From positions 62,001 to 126,000 of the forward strand of contig NZ_JAQSDA010000014.1 in NCBI RefSeq assembly GCF_029945685.1: 64,000 bases of DNA, written 5' to 3'. Below the pieces are notes generated by a model. It ran no database searches, was not told the origin of the DNA, and saw nothing but the letters and a program-made list of their open reading frames with translations. The stretch comes from Polaromonas sp. Its GTDB lineage: Bacteria > Pseudomonadota > Gammaproteobacteria > Burkholderiales > Burkholderiaceae_C. Below are positions 31,973 through 41,758 of this stretch, in pieces. Made by a program: the position numbers and the translations under genes. Every line of letters starts with the position of its first letter. Within the stretch, counting starts at the first letter, position 1.

Positions 31973-32218
31973 ATGATTCACACATCCTTTGCACGCCGTA
32001 AAGCGGCCGTGTTGGCGGCGTCCCTGGTGCTGTGCCTGGCGGCCAGCCCAGGCTTGGCGGCCAGCAAGAAGGCCAAAAAGACAGGCAATGCGCCACCCGG
32101 CAAAAGCGCCAAGTTCATGCCCGGCTCTCAGGAAACCGCCAGGGAGCGCTCTGCAAGGCTCAAGCGCGAGTGCAAGGGCCGTGTCAACGCCGGGGCCTGT
32201 GAAGGGTATACCCAATAG
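31973..32218 (+). CDS. Small exported protein of unknown function
   Basis: 81 residues. ATG 31973 follows GAGGAGAGGGAC, a strong ribosome site. A signal peptide (KAAVLAASLVLCLAASPGLA) is followed by a lysine-rich stretch and a C-terminal RLKRECKGRVNAGACEGYTQ with two cysteines that could form a disulfide. I do not recognise a characterised family. It sits alone between yacG and the converging grxD. Confidence 0.7.
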   Translation: MIHTSFARRKAAVLAASLVLCLAASPGLAASKKAKKTGNAPPGKSAKFMPGSQETARERSARLKRECKGRVNAGACEGYTQ

Positions 32219-32282
32219 GGCCGGTTGGCCCGAGTGAGGGCCCCACAACCTGCCGGTGAAGGGCAGGTCGGCGGGACGGTCT

Positions 32283-32603
32283 TTACTCGGTGGGTGTGCC
32301 CAGCACCTGCTGCAATTCGCCGCTCTGGTACATCTCCATCATGATGTCCGAGCCGCCGACAAATTCGCCTTTGACATACAGCTGGGGAATCGTCGGCCAG
32401 TTGCTGTATTCCTTGATGCCGTGGCGGATCTCCTCGTCCTCGAGCACATTCACGGTCGCCGGTTTGGTCACGCCGCAGGCTTTGAGCACCTGGATCGCGC
32501 GTCCGGAAAAACCGCACATGGGAAACTGGGCCGTGCCTTTCATGAAAAGCACAACCTCGCTGGATTTGACGATCTGGTCAATGCGTTGCTGGGTATCGCT
32601 CAT
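32283..32603 (-). CDS. grxD: Monothiol glutaredoxin (Grx4 type)
   Basis: 106 residues. The active-site motif MCGFSGRA has the single-cysteine CGFS signature of glutaredoxins that carry 2Fe-2S clusters and deliver them to targets. WPTIPQLYVKGEFVGGSDIM is the glutathione-binding core. Last gene of the minus-strand hemA-prfA-prmC-grxD group. Confidence 0.96.
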   Translation of the reverse strand: MSDTQQRIDQIVKSSEVVLFMKGTAQFPMCGFSGRAIQVLKACGVTKPATVNVLEDEEIRHGIKEYSNWPTIPQLYVKGEFVGGSDIMMEMYQSGELQQVLGTPTE

Positions 32604-32701
32604 GGGAGGGTCCTTTGGTGGGGGTATGGGGCGGCCGAAGGGAAGCCGGCCTTTGCTTTGTTCAGATAAGTGGATGTCAGAAGCGGTAAGTCAATGCCTG
32701 A

Positions 32702-33592
32702 TTATCCCGCCGTTTGGCTGCCGGTGCCCAGAGCCGCGCCGGGCCAGCGCCCGCCCGAGCAGCGCGGTATGCCCGCCAGGTCGGCCCGGCTTTGCACTTC
32801 GGCAAAGCCCCGCTGCTCAAACAGCGTACACACCGCCCGAGCCTGGTCGTAGCCGTGTTCAAGCAGCAACCAGCCTTGCGTTTGCAGGTAGGCCGGCGCC
32901 TGCTCGATGATTTCCCGCAGGTCGTCCAGGCCGTCTTTCCCGGCCGTCAGTGCCTGCAGAGGTTCATGCTGCAGGGCCGGCAAATGGGGATCGGCATCGG
33001 CCACATAGGGCGGGTTGCTGACGATCAGGTGAAAGGGGGCACTTACATTTTCGAACCAGTTGCCCTGGATGAAGTGGACTGCCAGCTGGTGCTCCTGCGC
33101 GTTGGCGTCCGCAACCGCCAGCGCATCGATGCTGGCGTCCACCGCCGTGACGTCGAGCGCGGGCCGGCTTTTCTTGAGCGCGAGGGCAATCGCGCCGCTG
33201 CCGGTGCCCAGGTCGAGGACCCGGGCGGAATCCGGCATATCCGCTTGGGCCAGTTGTTGCAGGGCCCAGTCCACCAGGGTTTCCGTGTCCGGACGCGGCA
33301 CCAGAACGCGGCGATCCACCTGGAGTTTCAGACCGAAGAACTCCTTGCTGCCGATGAGGTAGGCCAGCGGCTCCCCGGCTGCGCGGCGCAGGCTGAGTTC
33401 GCGGAAATGCTGCCCTGTCTCTTGCGGCAAAAAGGTCGTGTCATGTGTGAGCAGCCAGGCGCGGTCGGTGCCGGGCTTGCCCAGCACGTGCAGCAGTAGC
33501 AGCTGGGCGTCCAGCCGCTCCAGCCCGAGTTCCTGGGCTGCTGTCAGTGCCTGCGCGCAGGTGAGGATGTTCACGGGGAGGAATTCAGTCAC
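32702..33592 (-). CDS. prmC: Peptide chain release factor N5-glutamine methyltransferase
   Basis: Methylates the Gln of the GGQ motif in RF1 and RF2. 296 residues: an N-terminal helical domain, the SAM motif VLDLGTGSGAIALAL (about 123-137) and the catalytic NPPYVAD. A GTG start at 33592 gives MTEFLPVNILTCAQ; a second GTG six codons later is equally possible because neither has a clear ribosome site. It lies downstream of its substrate gene prfA, with a palindromic element in the gap. Confidence 0.93.
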   Translation of the reverse strand: MTEFLPVNILTCAQALTAAQELGLERLDAQLLLLHVLGKPGTDRAWLLTHDTTFLPQETGQHFRELSLRRAAGEPLAYLIGSKEFFGLKLQVDRRVLVPRPDTETLVDWALQQLAQADMPDSARVLDLGTGSGAIALALKKSRPALDVTAVDASIDALAVADANAQEHQLAVHFIQGNWFENVSAPFHLIVSNPPYVADADPHLPALQHEPLQALTAGKDGLDDLREIIEQAPAYLQTQGWLLLEHGYDQARAVCTLFEQRGFAEVQSRADLAGIPRCSGGRWPGAALGTGSQTAG

Positions 33593-33597
33593 GGTGA

Positions 33598-33658
33598 TTT
33601 GCTATGAAAACAGGAGCTGTTGGCGCTTTCCAATCAAGGGCTGGAGGCCGATTTGTTG
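33598..33658 (+). repeat. Palindromic element copy G (prmC/prfA gap)
   Basis: Near-canonical plus-strand copy: TTGCTATGAAAACAGGAGCT, then GTTGGCGC, ATCAAGGGCTGG, AGGCCGATTTG. It fills the gap between prfA and prmC, antisense to their transcription. Confidence 0.75.
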
Positions 33659-33669
33659 TTAAAAATTCA

Positions 33670-33690
33670 GCCCTTAGCCCTTAGCCCTTA
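33670..33690. repeat. Three tandem copies of a 7-base unit at the prfA stop
   Basis: GCCCTTA occurs three times without interruption, and the last unit contains the reverse complement of the prfA TAA stop codon. On the coding strand this reads as successive TAAGGGC units, so stop codons recur. Confidence 0.75.
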
Positions 33691-34806
33691 GCCGTTGGAC
33701 GAGTTTTCCAGGTCCGCCAGCAGTTCCGCGCCGCGCGCGACCTGCAGCGCCGTGACCACGTCGTCCATATCGCCTTCCATGATGGACAGCAGCTTGTACA
33801 GCGTCAGGTTGATGCGGTGGTCGGTCAACCGCCCCTGCGGAAAGTTGTAAGTCCGAATCCGGTCGCTGCGGTCGCCACTGCCGATCAGGCCCTTGCGCAT
33901 GGCGGCGTCCTTGGCGGCGCGTTCGGAGCGGTCTTTTTCGTGGATGCGGGCGGTCAGCACCTTCAGCGCCTGGGCCTTGTTGCCGTGCTGGCTGCGGCCC
34001 TCCTGGCACTCGGCCACGATGCCGGTCGGCAGGTGGGTGATGCGCACCGCCGAGTCGGTCTTGTTGATGTGCTGGCCGCCAGCGCCGCTGGCGCGGTAGG
34101 TGTCGATGCGCAGGTCGGCCGGGTTGATCTGGATGGCCACCGCCTCGTCGGGCTCGGGCAGCACCGCGACCGTGCAGGCACTGGTGTGGATGCGGCCCTG
34201 GGTTTCGGTGGCCGGCACCCGCTGAACGCGGTGGCCGCCTGACTCAAAACGCAGCTTGCCGTATACGCCGACGCCCAGGGCATCGGGCGGGCCGTCCAGA
34301 CGCAGCACCACTTCCTTGTAGCCGCCGAGCTCGCTGACCGATTCGCTGATGATCTCGACGGCCCAGCGCTTGCGCTCGGCGTAACGCGTGTACATGCGAA
34401 ACAGGTCGGCCGCGAACAGCGCGGATTCATCGCCGCCCGCGCCGGCGCGGATCTCGATGAACGCCGGGCGCGCGTCGTCCGGGTCCCTGGGGATCAGCAT
34501 CAGCTGCAGGGCTTCGTCCAGCCGGGCCATGTCGGCCTGCGCGGCCGTGATCTCTTCTTCGGCCATGGCGGCCATCTCGGGATCGTCTTTCGCCTCGGCC
34601 AGCATGGCCTGCGCACTGGCCAGATCAGCCTCGCGTGCCGTCAGTTGCTGGTACTGCGTGACCACGATGCTGGCCTCGGCGTGTTCACGCGTCAGGTTGC
34701 GAAAACGCTCCATGTTGCTGACAACGTCGGCGGCCGACAGCAGGGCGTCGAGCTCATGCAGCCGGAAAATCTGGCGGTCCAGGGTCTGGCGGAGAAAAGG
34801 TTTCAT
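33688..34806 (-). CDS. prfA: Peptide chain release factor 1
   Basis: Terminates translation at UAA and UAG. 372 residues against about 360 in E. coli. The GGQ motif is in [14 protein letters not shown], and the recognition-loop tripeptide PAT is in [15 protein letters not shown], typical of RF1. Start [19 protein letters not shown] at 34806; the longer open frame overlaps the end of hemA and is not conserved. Follows hemA by 106 bases. Confidence 0.96.
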   Translation of the reverse strand: MKPFLRQTLDRQIFRLHELDALLSAADVVSNMERFRNLTREHAEASIVVTQYQQLTAREADLASAQAMLAEAKDDPEMAAMAEEEITAAQADMARLDEALQLMLIPRDPDDARPAFIEIRAGAGGDESALFAADLFRMYTRYAERKRWAVEIISESVSELGGYKEVVLRLDGPPDALGVGVYGKLRFESGGHRVQRVPATETQGRIHTSACTVAVLPEPDEAVAIQINPADLRIDTYRASGAGGQHINKTDSAVRITHLPTGIVAECQEGRSQHGNKAQALKVLTARIHEKDRSERAAKDAAMRKGLIGSGDRSDRIRTYNFPQGRLTDHRINLTLYKLLSIMEGDMDDVVTALQVARGAELLADLENSSNG

Positions 34807-34912
34807 GGAAGGAGAAAGGGGAGCCGGGTGGCAAAAACGTTCAGGAAGGTGGCCGGCGGAGCCGACGCCGCGTTCAGCCCGCCGGGTGGGCTGTGGGTTC
34901 GCGGAAAGAACG

Positions 34913-36193
34913 CTAACGCTCTTTTTGCTGCCTGGGCAGGTTGCCGCGCAGAAACAGCCGGGAGACGGTCTGCGCCGTCGCTTCCCGGTTTTCCGCACTG
35001 CCGGCATGCAGCTCGGCGAGTGCACCGTGCAGCATTTTTTGCGTCAGCCCGCGCGATAACGCCTCGAGGACCGCATCCACCGGTTCGCCTTTGGCCAGCA
35101 GCTTTTTGGCGCGGGCAATTTCCAGCGCACGCCATTCGTCGGTCTGGGCGTTGAGTTGCTGGATCAGTGGCACGGTACGCCGCTGGTCCAGCCAGTGCAT
35201 GAAATTCTGCACACCGGCATCGATGATGACTTCGGCTTCGGCCACGGCCGCCTGCCGGCTGTCCTTGCCGGTCTGCACCACATGCGCCAGATCATCGACG
35301 GTGTAGAGGTAGATGTCCGGCAGTTCCTTGACTTCCGGCTCGATGTCCCGCGGCACGGCCAGGTCGACCATGAACATCGGGCGGTGTTTGCGCAGCTTGA
35401 CGGCGCGCTCGACCGCTCCCAGGCCGATGATGGGCAGGGTGCTGGCGGTGCAGCTGATCACCGCGTCGAACTCGTGCAGGCGGCCCGGCAGATCGGCCAG
35501 GCGCATGACCTCGGCGCCGAAGCGCCCGGCGATTTTTTCGCCGCGCTCCAGGGTGCGGTTGGCCACCGTCATGGCTTTCGGGTTTTTGGCGGCGAAGTGG
35601 GTGGCGGCCAGGTCGATCATCTCGCCCGCGCCGACAAACAGGATCCTGATATCGCTCAAATCCTCGAACAGCTGGCCGGCCAGCCGGACCGAAGCAGCCG
35701 CCAGGCTGATGCTGTGCGCGCCGATTTCGGTGCTGGTGCGCACTTCCTTGGCGACCGCGAAGGAACGCTGGAACAGCTGGTGCAGCGTGGTGCCCATGGC
35801 GCCGGCGTCTTCGGCGGCGCGTACCGCGTCCTTCATCTGGCCCAGGATCTGCGGCTCGCCCAGCACCATGGAGTCGAGTCCGCTGGCGACGCGAAAGGCG
35901 TGGCGCGCGGCGTGGTCGTTTTCCAGGGTGTAGGCGTGGGAACGCAGCAGGGCCGGCGAGACGCCGCCGCGGTGTGCCAGCCATTCGAGCGTGTGCTCCA
36001 GGTCGGACTTGTCGCCAGCGCAGTAGATCTCGGTGCGGTTGCAGGTGGACAGCAGCGTGGCTTCGGGCTGGCGCGCCAGCGACTCGCGCAAGCCCCTCAA
36101 GGTGGGCTCGATCTGCTCGATGGCGAACGCAAACCGGCCGCGCAAATCGAGCGGTGCGGTGGTATGGTTGATCCCCAAGGTCCAGACTGACAT
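34913..36193 (-). CDS. hemA: Glutamyl-tRNA reductase
   Basis: First step of C5-pathway heme synthesis. 426 residues. [10 protein letters not shown] contains the catalytic cysteine; the NADPH-binding [17 protein letters not shown] and the C-terminal dimerisation domain follow. Start [20 protein letters not shown] at 36193. A perfect TATAAT ends 6 bases before the ATG and there is no ribosome site, so the mRNA may be leaderless. First gene of hemA-prfA-prmC-grxD. Confidence 0.96.
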   Translation of the reverse strand: MSVWTLGINHTTAPLDLRGRFAFAIEQIEPTLRGLRESLARQPEATLLSTCNRTEIYCAGDKSDLEHTLEWLAHRGGVSPALLRSHAYTLENDHAARHAFRVASGLDSMVLGEPQILGQMKDAVRAAEDAGAMGTTLHQLFQRSFAVAKEVRTSTEIGAHSISLAAASVRLAGQLFEDLSDIRILFVGAGEMIDLAATHFAAKNPKAMTVANRTLERGEKIAGRFGAEVMRLADLPGRLHEFDAVISCTASTLPIIGLGAVERAVKLRKHRPMFMVDLAVPRDIEPEVKELPDIYLYTVDDLAHVVQTGKDSRQAAVAEAEVIIDAGVQNFMHWLDQRRTVPLIQQLNAQTDEWRALEIARAKKLLAKGEPVDAVLEALSRGLTQKMLHGALAELHAGSAENREATAQTVSRLFLRGNLPRQQKER

Positions 36194-36199
36194 GGCCCG

Positions 36200-36205
36200 A
36201 TTATA
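36200..36205 (-). promoter_or_regulatory. -10 element (TATAAT) directly before hemA
   Basis: TATAAT on the minus strand with six bases between it and the hemA ATG, so transcription would begin at or within a base or two of the start codon. The -35 region is poor (CGCGTC at 17 bases). Confidence 0.45.
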
Positions 36206-36332
36206 AAATTGAAGGGTGGCCAGACGCGGACATTCTTTCAATCCCCTTGATACAGGGCAAGCCGGGGCGCCGATGACGCGCCTGGCCCCTTTCGATGGAC
36301 TCCCCGACTGACTCCGTTCAATCCGCCCCGGC

Positions 36333-36623
36333 ATGACTGCACTCAACCTGATCAACCAGCTGCTCAATTTCATGGCTCCGGCCGCCTTTGTGGCGCTGTT
36401 CATGGTGCTGGTGGCCCATGTCTTTGCCCGATTTTTCAGGTCAAAAAGGATGTTAGCCCTTTCCCTGACTGCGCAACTAGCTATTGTTTTTATAGCGTCT
36501 CTGACCCTGCTGTTGGCCGGTCTGGTCATTTTTGGCCGCGACGGCAAGATGGCCAGTTATGCCCTGCTGGCCGTGGGTGCAGCGACCTGCCAGTGGGTGT
36601 TGCTGCGCGGCTGGAAAGCCTGA
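36333..36623 (+). CDS. Small membrane protein of unknown function
   Basis: 96 residues with about three hydrophobic helices: [41 protein letters not shown] and [16 protein letters not shown]. The motif [10 protein letters not shown] between helices 2 and 3 looks conserved in type. I do not recognise a function. The N-terminal half of helix 2 is encoded by a palindromic element copy. No ribosome site is evident. It converges with ugpQ, 9 bases away, and is divergent from hemA. Confidence 0.65.
   Translation: MTALNLINQLLNFMAPAAFVALFMVLVAHVFARFFRSKRMLALSLTAQLAIVFIASLTLLLAGLVIFGRDGKMASYALLAVGAATCQWVLLRGWKA
36441..36501 (-). repeat. Palindromic element copy H, inside the small membrane protein gene
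   Basis: Minus-strand copy: CGCTATAAAAACAATAGCTA, then GTTGCGCAGTC, GAAAGGGCTAAC, CCTTTTTGA. It covers codons 37-56 of the host gene and has a perfect GCTAT/ATAGC stem. Confidence 0.7.
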
Positions 36624-36632
36624 ACGCGCTGT

Positions 36633-37379
36633 TCAGGCGTCGGGGGCGAACAGGTCGACCCGGTCGGTGATGATGCCGTCGGTCCCCAGATCCAGCAGGC
36701 GCTGGGCCGCCCATTCGTCGTTGACGGTGTAGCTCAGGCAGCGAAACCCGGCGCTTTGGGCCTGCAGCACGGTGGAGCTGTCCCACAGGGCCTGGTTGCA
36801 GACCAGTGCCGCGCAGTCCAGCGTCAGCGCCGTTTCCAGCCAGCCCATCCACAGACTGTCGAGCAGCAGGCCACGCGGCAACTGCGGTTGCGCGGCTTTT
36901 GCAGCTTCCAGCGCCTCGGGCTGAAAAGAAGTCAGCAGTGGTGGCACGGCGGCGCCTTCCCAAAGGCGGGCGGCGGCATTGGCCACGACCGTGCCCGTGC
37001 GGGCTTCAAGGCCGGGGGTGGGCTTGATCTCGATGTTCAGGAAATAACCGTTGCGCTGGCAATAACGCGCCACGTTGTCCAGGCTGGCCAGCGGCTCGCC
37101 GGCATAGGCCCGTGAGTGCCAGCCGCCCGCGTCCAGCCGCGACAGCGCTTCCCACGGCTGGTCGCCGCCTGTGCCCTGGCCGCTGGTCGTGCGTGCCAGC
37201 GTGGCGTCATGCATCAGGAAGGGCACGCCGTCGGCGCTCAGCTTCACATCACACTCGAACATGCGGTAGCCGTGGGCCGCGCCCAGGCGGAAGGCTGCCA
37301 GCGTGTTTTCGGGCGCCAGCTTGCCGGCGCCGCGGTGCGCGATCCAGCGCGGATAGGGCCAATCGGGCAAACCGTTCAC
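36633..37379 (-). CDS. ugpQ: Glycerophosphodiester phosphodiesterase
   Basis: Hydrolyses deacylated phospholipids to glycerol-3-phosphate plus alcohol, in the cytoplasm. 248 residues. WIAHRGAGKLAPENTLAAF holds the catalytic HRG and PEN motifs; ECDVKLSADGVPFLMHDATLART the EXD and H motifs; LNIEIKP the third acidic site. I chose GTG 37379 (NGLPDWPYPRW), four bases after the ugpC stop; E. coli UgpQ is 247 residues. Last gene of ugpBAECQ. Confidence 0.92.
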   Translation of the reverse strand: MNGLPDWPYPRWIAHRGAGKLAPENTLAAFRLGAAHGYRMFECDVKLSADGVPFLMHDATLARTTSGQGTGGDQPWEALSRLDAGGWHSRAYAGEPLASLDNVARYCQRNGYFLNIEIKPTPGLEARTGTVVANAAARLWEGAAVPPLLTSFQPEALEAAKAAQPQLPRGLLLDSLWMGWLETALTLDCAALVCNQALWDSSTVLQAQSAGFRCLSYTVNDEWAAQRLLDLGTDGIITDRVDLFAPDA

Positions 37380-37383
37380 CGCG

Positions 37384-38388
37384 TCAGAGGCGCTTGCCCG
37401 TGGCGCCGTCAAACCAGTGCACCCGGTCTTCGCGTGGTGCAACCAGGATGGTGCTGTCGGGCTTGGGAGCGGGGTACTGTTCGTCGGTGCGCACGATGAG
37501 CGTCTCGTCCCCAAGGCGGCAGTAAATAAGGCGCTCGGCGCCCAGCAGTTCCACGGTCTCGACCTTCAGTTCCCAGCCAGTGTTGCCAATGTCCAGATGC
37601 TCGGGTCGTATGCCCATGATGCTTCCCTCGCGTGCGCCGGGGGCGTTCTTGAGGAGATTCATCGGTGGTGAACCGATGAAGCTGGCCACGAAGGTGGACG
37701 CTGGGCGGTGATACACCTCTTCGGGTGTGCCGAATTGCTCCATCACGCCGGCATTCATCACCATCATGCGCTGGGCCAGCGTCATCGCTTCAACTTGGTC
37801 GTGCGTCACGAACAGACTGGTGATGCCCAGTTCGCGGTGCAATTTCTGAATCTCCAGCCGGGTCTGGGCGCGCAGCTTGGCGTCCAGGTTGGACAGCGGC
37901 TCGTCGAACAGGAAAACCTGCGGCTGGCGCACGATGGCGCGGCCCATGGCCACGCGCTGGCGTTGCCCGCCCGAGAGCTGGCGGGGCTTGCGGTCCAGCA
38001 GGTGGCCCAGCTCCAGGATGCCGGCCGCCTTGTCGACACGGACCTTGATCTCGTCAAGGGGCACCTTCTTGATCTTCAGGCCATAGGCCATGTTGTCAAA
38101 CACGCTCATGTGCGGGTAAAGCGCGTAGTTCTGGAACACCATCGCGATGTCGCGTTCGGCCGGTTCCAGATCGTTGACGACACGCCCGCCTATGGATATC
38201 TCGCCAGCGGTGATTTCTTCCAGGCCGGCCACCATACGCAGCAGGGTCGATTTACCGCAGCCCGAGGGGCCCACGATGACGATGAATTCGTGGTCTGCAA
38301 TCTCGGCATTGACGCCGTGGATCACCTTGACCGCAGTTTTGCCGGCGCCGTAGTGCTTGACGACATCTTTGAGTTGAATCGAAGCCAT
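37384..38388 (-). CDS. ugpC: sn-Glycerol-3-phosphate ABC transporter ATP-binding protein
   Basis: 334 residues. Walker [10 protein letters not shown], signature [15 protein letters not shown], Walker [18 protein letters not shown]-loop VTHDQVEAM, and a C-terminal MalK-like TOBE domain ([12 protein letters not shown]). Start [18 protein letters not shown] at 38388. It lies between ugpE and ugpQ, in E. coli order. Confidence 0.94.
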   Translation of the reverse strand: MASIQLKDVVKHYGAGKTAVKVIHGVNAEIADHEFIVIVGPSGCGKSTLLRMVAGLEEITAGEISIGGRVVNDLEPAERDIAMVFQNYALYPHMSVFDNMAYGLKIKKVPLDEIKVRVDKAAGILELGHLLDRKPRQLSGGQRQRVAMGRAIVRQPQVFLFDEPLSNLDAKLRAQTRLEIQKLHRELGITSLFVTHDQVEAMTLAQRMMVMNAGVMEQFGTPEEVYHRPASTFVASFIGSPPMNLLKNAPGAREGSIMGIRPEHLDIGNTGWELKVETVELLGAERLIYCRLGDETLIVRTDEQYPAPKPDSTILVAPREDRVHWFDGATGKRL

Positions 38389-38402
38389 GTTCTGTTTCCG
38401 TC

Positions 38403-39254
38403 TTATTTTTCTGTATCGACCAGGCCCTTGACGAACCAGCGTTGCATCAGCATGACCACCAGTGCGGGCGGAATCATGGCCAGCACAGCGGTTGCCATGA
38501 CGATGTTCCAGTCGGTGGCGGCATCGCCACCGCTGATCATGCGCTTGATGCCGATCACCACGGGATACATGGTTTCGTTGGTGGTGACAAGCAGAGGCCA
38601 CAGGTACTGGTTCCACCCGTAGATGAACTGGATCACGAAGAGCGCAGCAATACTGGTGGTTGACAGCGGCACCAGTACATCCTTGAAAAAGCGCAATGGC
38701 CCGGCACCGTCCATGCGTGCCGCTTCCACCAGTTCGTCGGGCACGGTCAGAAAGAACTGTCTGAACAGGAAGGTGGCTGTCGCCGAGGCAATCAACGGGA
38801 TGGTCAGACCGGCGTAGGTGTTGAGCATGCCCAGGTCGGACACCACCTGGTAGGTCGGACCGATGCGTACCTCCACCGGCAGCATCAGCGTGACAAAAAT
38901 AGCCCAGAAAAAGAACATGCGAAACGGAAACCGGAAGTACACGATTGCAAACGCCGACAGCAGCGAGATGACGATCTTGCCGATCGCGATGACCAGTGCC
39001 GTGATCAGGCTGACCATCATCATGCGGCCCACCGGCGCATTCGAGGCCGCGCCCATGCCGGTGCCTTTGAGCGCAGCAGTGTAGTTTTCGACCATGTGCG
39101 AGCCGGGCAGCATGGACATCGGTGCCTGCAAAATCTCGTCGGCCGTCTGGGTGGAGGCGACGAAGGTCACATACAGCGGAAACGCCACGACAAACACGCC
39201 GATGATCAGTACGAGGTGCGCGAGGATGCGCAGGAAAGGGCTGCGTTCGACCAT
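38403..39254 (-). CDS. ugpE: sn-Glycerol-3-phosphate ABC transporter permease UgpE
   Basis: 283 residues with six membrane helices. The EAA loop [24 protein letters not shown] contacts Ugp[19 protein letters not shown] in the first periplasmic loop is typical. Its ATG overlaps the ugpA stop (TGATG), so the two permeases are coupled. Confidence 0.94.
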   Translation of the reverse strand: MVERSPFLRILAHLVLIIGVFVVAFPLYVTFVASTQTADEILQAPMSMLPGSHMVENYTAALKGTGMGAASNAPVGRMMMVSLITALVIAIGKIVISLLSAFAIVYFRFPFRMFFFWAIFVTLMLPVEVRIGPTYQVVSDLGMLNTYAGLTIPLIASATATFLFRQFFLTVPDELVEAARMDGAGPLRFFKDVLVPLSTTSIAALFVIQFIYGWNQYLWPLLVTTNETMYPVVIGIKRMISGGDAATDWNIVMATAVLAMIPPALVVMLMQRWFVKGLVDTEK

Positions 39255-40141
39255 CAGTACTGCACCTTCTTTTCGACGAACCGGAACTGGATAACGGTCA
39301 GAATGATGACGATGAACATGAGCACCACCGACTGCGCGGCCGAGCCACCCAGGTCGAGCGCCTTGAAGCCGTCGTAATACACCTTGTAGACCAGGATGGC
39401 GGTATCGCGACCCGGCCCGCCTTCCGTCGCCGCGTCGACGATGGCGAAGGTGTCGAAGAAGGCGTAGACCATGTTGATCACGAACAGAAAGAACGTGGTG
39501 GGTGACAGCAGCGGGAACTGGATCGACCAGAAGCGGCGCCAGGGTCCGGCGCCGTCAATGGCCGCTGCCTCGACCAGCGACTTGGGAATACTCTGCAGGC
39601 CCGCCAGGAAGAACAGGAAGTTGTAGGAGATCTGCTTCCACACCGCCGCCACCACGATCAGCGTCATGGCGTGGTTGCTGTTGAGCAGGCTGTTCCATTC
39701 GATGCCCAGCTTGCGCAGCGCGAACGACACAATGCCAATGGATGGCGCAAACATGAACAGCCACAACACCCCGGCCACCGCAGGTGCGACGGCGTAGGGC
39801 CAGATCAGCAAGGTGCGGTAGACCCCCGTTCCCTTGACAACCCGGTCGGCAAACACGGCCAGCAGCAGCGACAGCCCAATGCCCAGAGAAGCCACCAGCA
39901 CTGAAAAAACCGCCGTGATTTTGAAGGACGCCAAGTAAGTAGGGTCGTCAATCAGGTTCGCGAAGTTCTTCAGTCCCACCCACTCGGTGGACAGACCGAA
40001 AGCGTCGGACTGCTGGAAAGACTGCAGCAAGGCCTGGGCAGCCGGCCAGAAGAAGAAGATGGCAATGACCGCCACTTGGGGCGCCAAAAGCACCCAGGGC
40101 AGCCATGCAGAGCGGAAGACAACGCGTTTTTCAGAGGCCAC
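39254..40141 (-). CDS. ugpA: sn-Glycerol-3-phosphate ABC transporter permease UgpA
   Basis: 295 residues with six membrane helices; starts [23 protein letters not shown] loop [25 protein letters not shown]. It pairs with UgpE. The 98-base gap to ugpB holds a short GC-rich stem (GCCCC/GGGGC, 40166-40179) that might trim expression of the permeases relative to the binding protein. Confidence 0.94.
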   Translation of the reverse strand: MASEKRVVFRSAWLPWVLLAPQVAVIAIFFFWPAAQALLQSFQQSDAFGLSTEWVGLKNFANLIDDPTYLASFKITAVFSVLVASLGIGLSLLLAVFADRVVKGTGVYRTLLIWPYAVAPAVAGVLWLFMFAPSIGIVSFALRKLGIEWNSLLNSNHAMTLIVVAAVWKQISYNFLFFLAGLQSIPKSLVEAAAIDGAGPWRRFWSIQFPLLSPTTFFLFVINMVYAFFDTFAIVDAATEGGPGRDTAILVYKVYYDGFKALDLGGSAAQSVVLMFIVIILTVIQFRFVEKKVQY

Positions 40142-40239
40142 AATTTTTTAACCAGAAAGGGCCGCGCCCCGGGTGGGGCAGCGGCAGGCAGAGCCGGGAG
40201 TGTAGTACGTCAGCACCACCCGGCCCGCGCGCGTCAGTC

Positions 40240-41547
40240 TCAGTTGGCTTTCTGGAACCGCTCAAGCTGCTCGTTGCCGCGGCTCACGATGGCGTCCAGC
40301 GCTTCCTTGGCGCTCTTCTTGCCAGCCCACACCTGCTCGAGTTCTTCGTCCTCGATGGCGCGGATCTGGATGAAGTTGCCCAGACGGATGCCGCGCGACT
40401 TGTCGGTGGTCTTGCGGATCATCTGGTTCACAGCCACATCGGTGCCAGGGTTCTGCTTGTAGAAACCGGATTTTTCGGTCACATCAAACGAGGCCAGGGT
40501 GATCGGCAGGTAGCCAGTGCGCTGGTGGCTCTTGGACTGGATGTCGGCATTGGTCAGGTAGTGGAAGAACTCGGCCACACCCTTGTACTCAGCAGGCTTC
40601 TTGCCGCCCATGACCCACAGCGAGGCGCCGCCGATCACGGTGTTCTGCGGTGCGCCGGCCACATCAGGGTAGTAAGGCAGGGGCGCAATACCAAAGTCGA
40701 ACTTGGCGTTTTTCTTGATGCTGGCGTAGGTGGACGACGAAGCCGTCGCCATGGCACATTCGCCAGAGTAGAAAGGCGCGTCGGCCTTGTTGCCGCGGCC
40801 ACGGTAGACAAACAGGCCCTGCTTGGCCATGTTGGACAGGTTCTCAACGTGACGCACGTGCAACGGGCTGTTGGTGACCAGTCGGGCGCTGGTGCCGCCA
40901 AAACCGTTGCCTTTGGTGGCGAACTCTGTGTTGTGCCAGGTGGAGAAACTTTCCAGCTGGGTCCAGCCTTGCCAGCTGGTGGTGAACGGGCAGCTCACGC
41001 CGGCGGCTTTGAGCTTGGCTGCGGCCAGCACCAGTTCAGGCCAGGTGGCTGGCGGCTTGTTCGGATCCATGCCGGCTTTTTTGAACAGATCCTTGTTGTA
41101 GTTCAGCACAGTGGTGGAGCTGTTGAACGGGAAGCTCAGCATCTGGCCGCTGGGGGCGGTGTAGTAACCCACCACGGCCGGAATGTAGGCCTTGGGGTCG
41201 AACTTGTAACCGGCATCGGTCAACACCTTGCCAACCGGCACCACGGCGCCCTTGGCGGCCATCATGGTGGCGGTGCCCACTTCGAACACCTGCAGGATGT
41301 GCGGGGCGTTGCCGGCGCGGAAGGCAGCCACGGCCGCCGGCATGGTTTCGTCGTAGGTGCCCTTGTAGGTCGGGACGATCTTGTATTCCTTCTGGCTCTT
41401 GTTGAAGCCGTCGGCCAGATCGAGCACCCAGTCATTGAGCCCGCCGGTCATTGAATGCCACCACTGGATTTCAGTTTGCGCATGGCTGGCGACGGGTAGG
41501 GCGAGTACGCAGGCCGCCAGGGTAAGCGCCGTTAAATTTTTCTTCAT
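40240..41547 (-). CDS. ugpB: sn-Glycerol-3-phosphate-binding periplasmic protein
   Basis: 435 residues. Signal peptide MKKNLTALTLAACVLALPVASHAQ, then an extracellular solute-binding domain with IQWWHSMTGGLNDWVLDLADGFN near the N-terminus and SGQMLSFPFNSSTTVLNYNKDLF, as in UgpB of other bacteria. It starts after GGAGTTGTA on the minus strand. First gene of ugpBAECQ; a possible Pho box lies about 50 bases upstream. Confidence 0.94.
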   Translation of the reverse strand: MKKNLTALTLAACVLALPVASHAQTEIQWWHSMTGGLNDWVLDLADGFNKSQKEYKIVPTYKGTYDETMPAAVAAFRAGNAPHILQVFEVGTATMMAAKGAVVPVGKVLTDAGYKFDPKAYIPAVVGYYTAPSGQMLSFPFNSSTTVLNYNKDLFKKAGMDPNKPPATWPELVLAAAKLKAAGVSCPFTTSWQGWTQLESFSTWHNTEFATKGNGFGGTSARLVTNSPLHVRHVENLSNMAKQGLFVYRGRGNKADAPFYSGECAMATASSSTYASIKKNAKFDFGIAPLPYYPDVAGAPQNTVIGGASLWVMGGKKPAEYKGVAEFFHYLTNADIQSKSHQRTGYLPITLASFDVTEKSGFYKQNPGTDVAVNQMIRKTTDKSRGIRLGNFIQIRAIEDEELEQVWAGKKSAKEALDAIVSRGNEQLERFQKAN

Positions 41548-41595
41548 TACAACTCCTGATTGGATCGGTTGGACAAAACGATGAATCGTTAGTCT

Positions 41596-41613
41596 AAGAA
41601 TGATTTGTGACAG
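41596..41613 (-). promoter_or_regulatory. Possible Pho box upstream of ugpB
   Basis: On the minus strand CTGTCAC, AAAT, CATTCTT. The first half matches the PhoB repeat CTGTCAY fully; the second matches four of seven positions, with the correct 4-base spacing. The operon is PhoB-controlled in E. coli, which supports the call. Confidence 0.4.
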
Positions 41614-41758
41614 AGGAATTTAAGCGATTTCCCAAACGGCTCGCAAGCGGGTTTCCACGAGGAGACCGGTTGAGCGCATCGGGAAGCCCAATGTTGCACT
41701 GCGGTAACATAGACCTACCGCATGCATGGCCGCTGGCCACGGCTGAATTTCCCCCACG

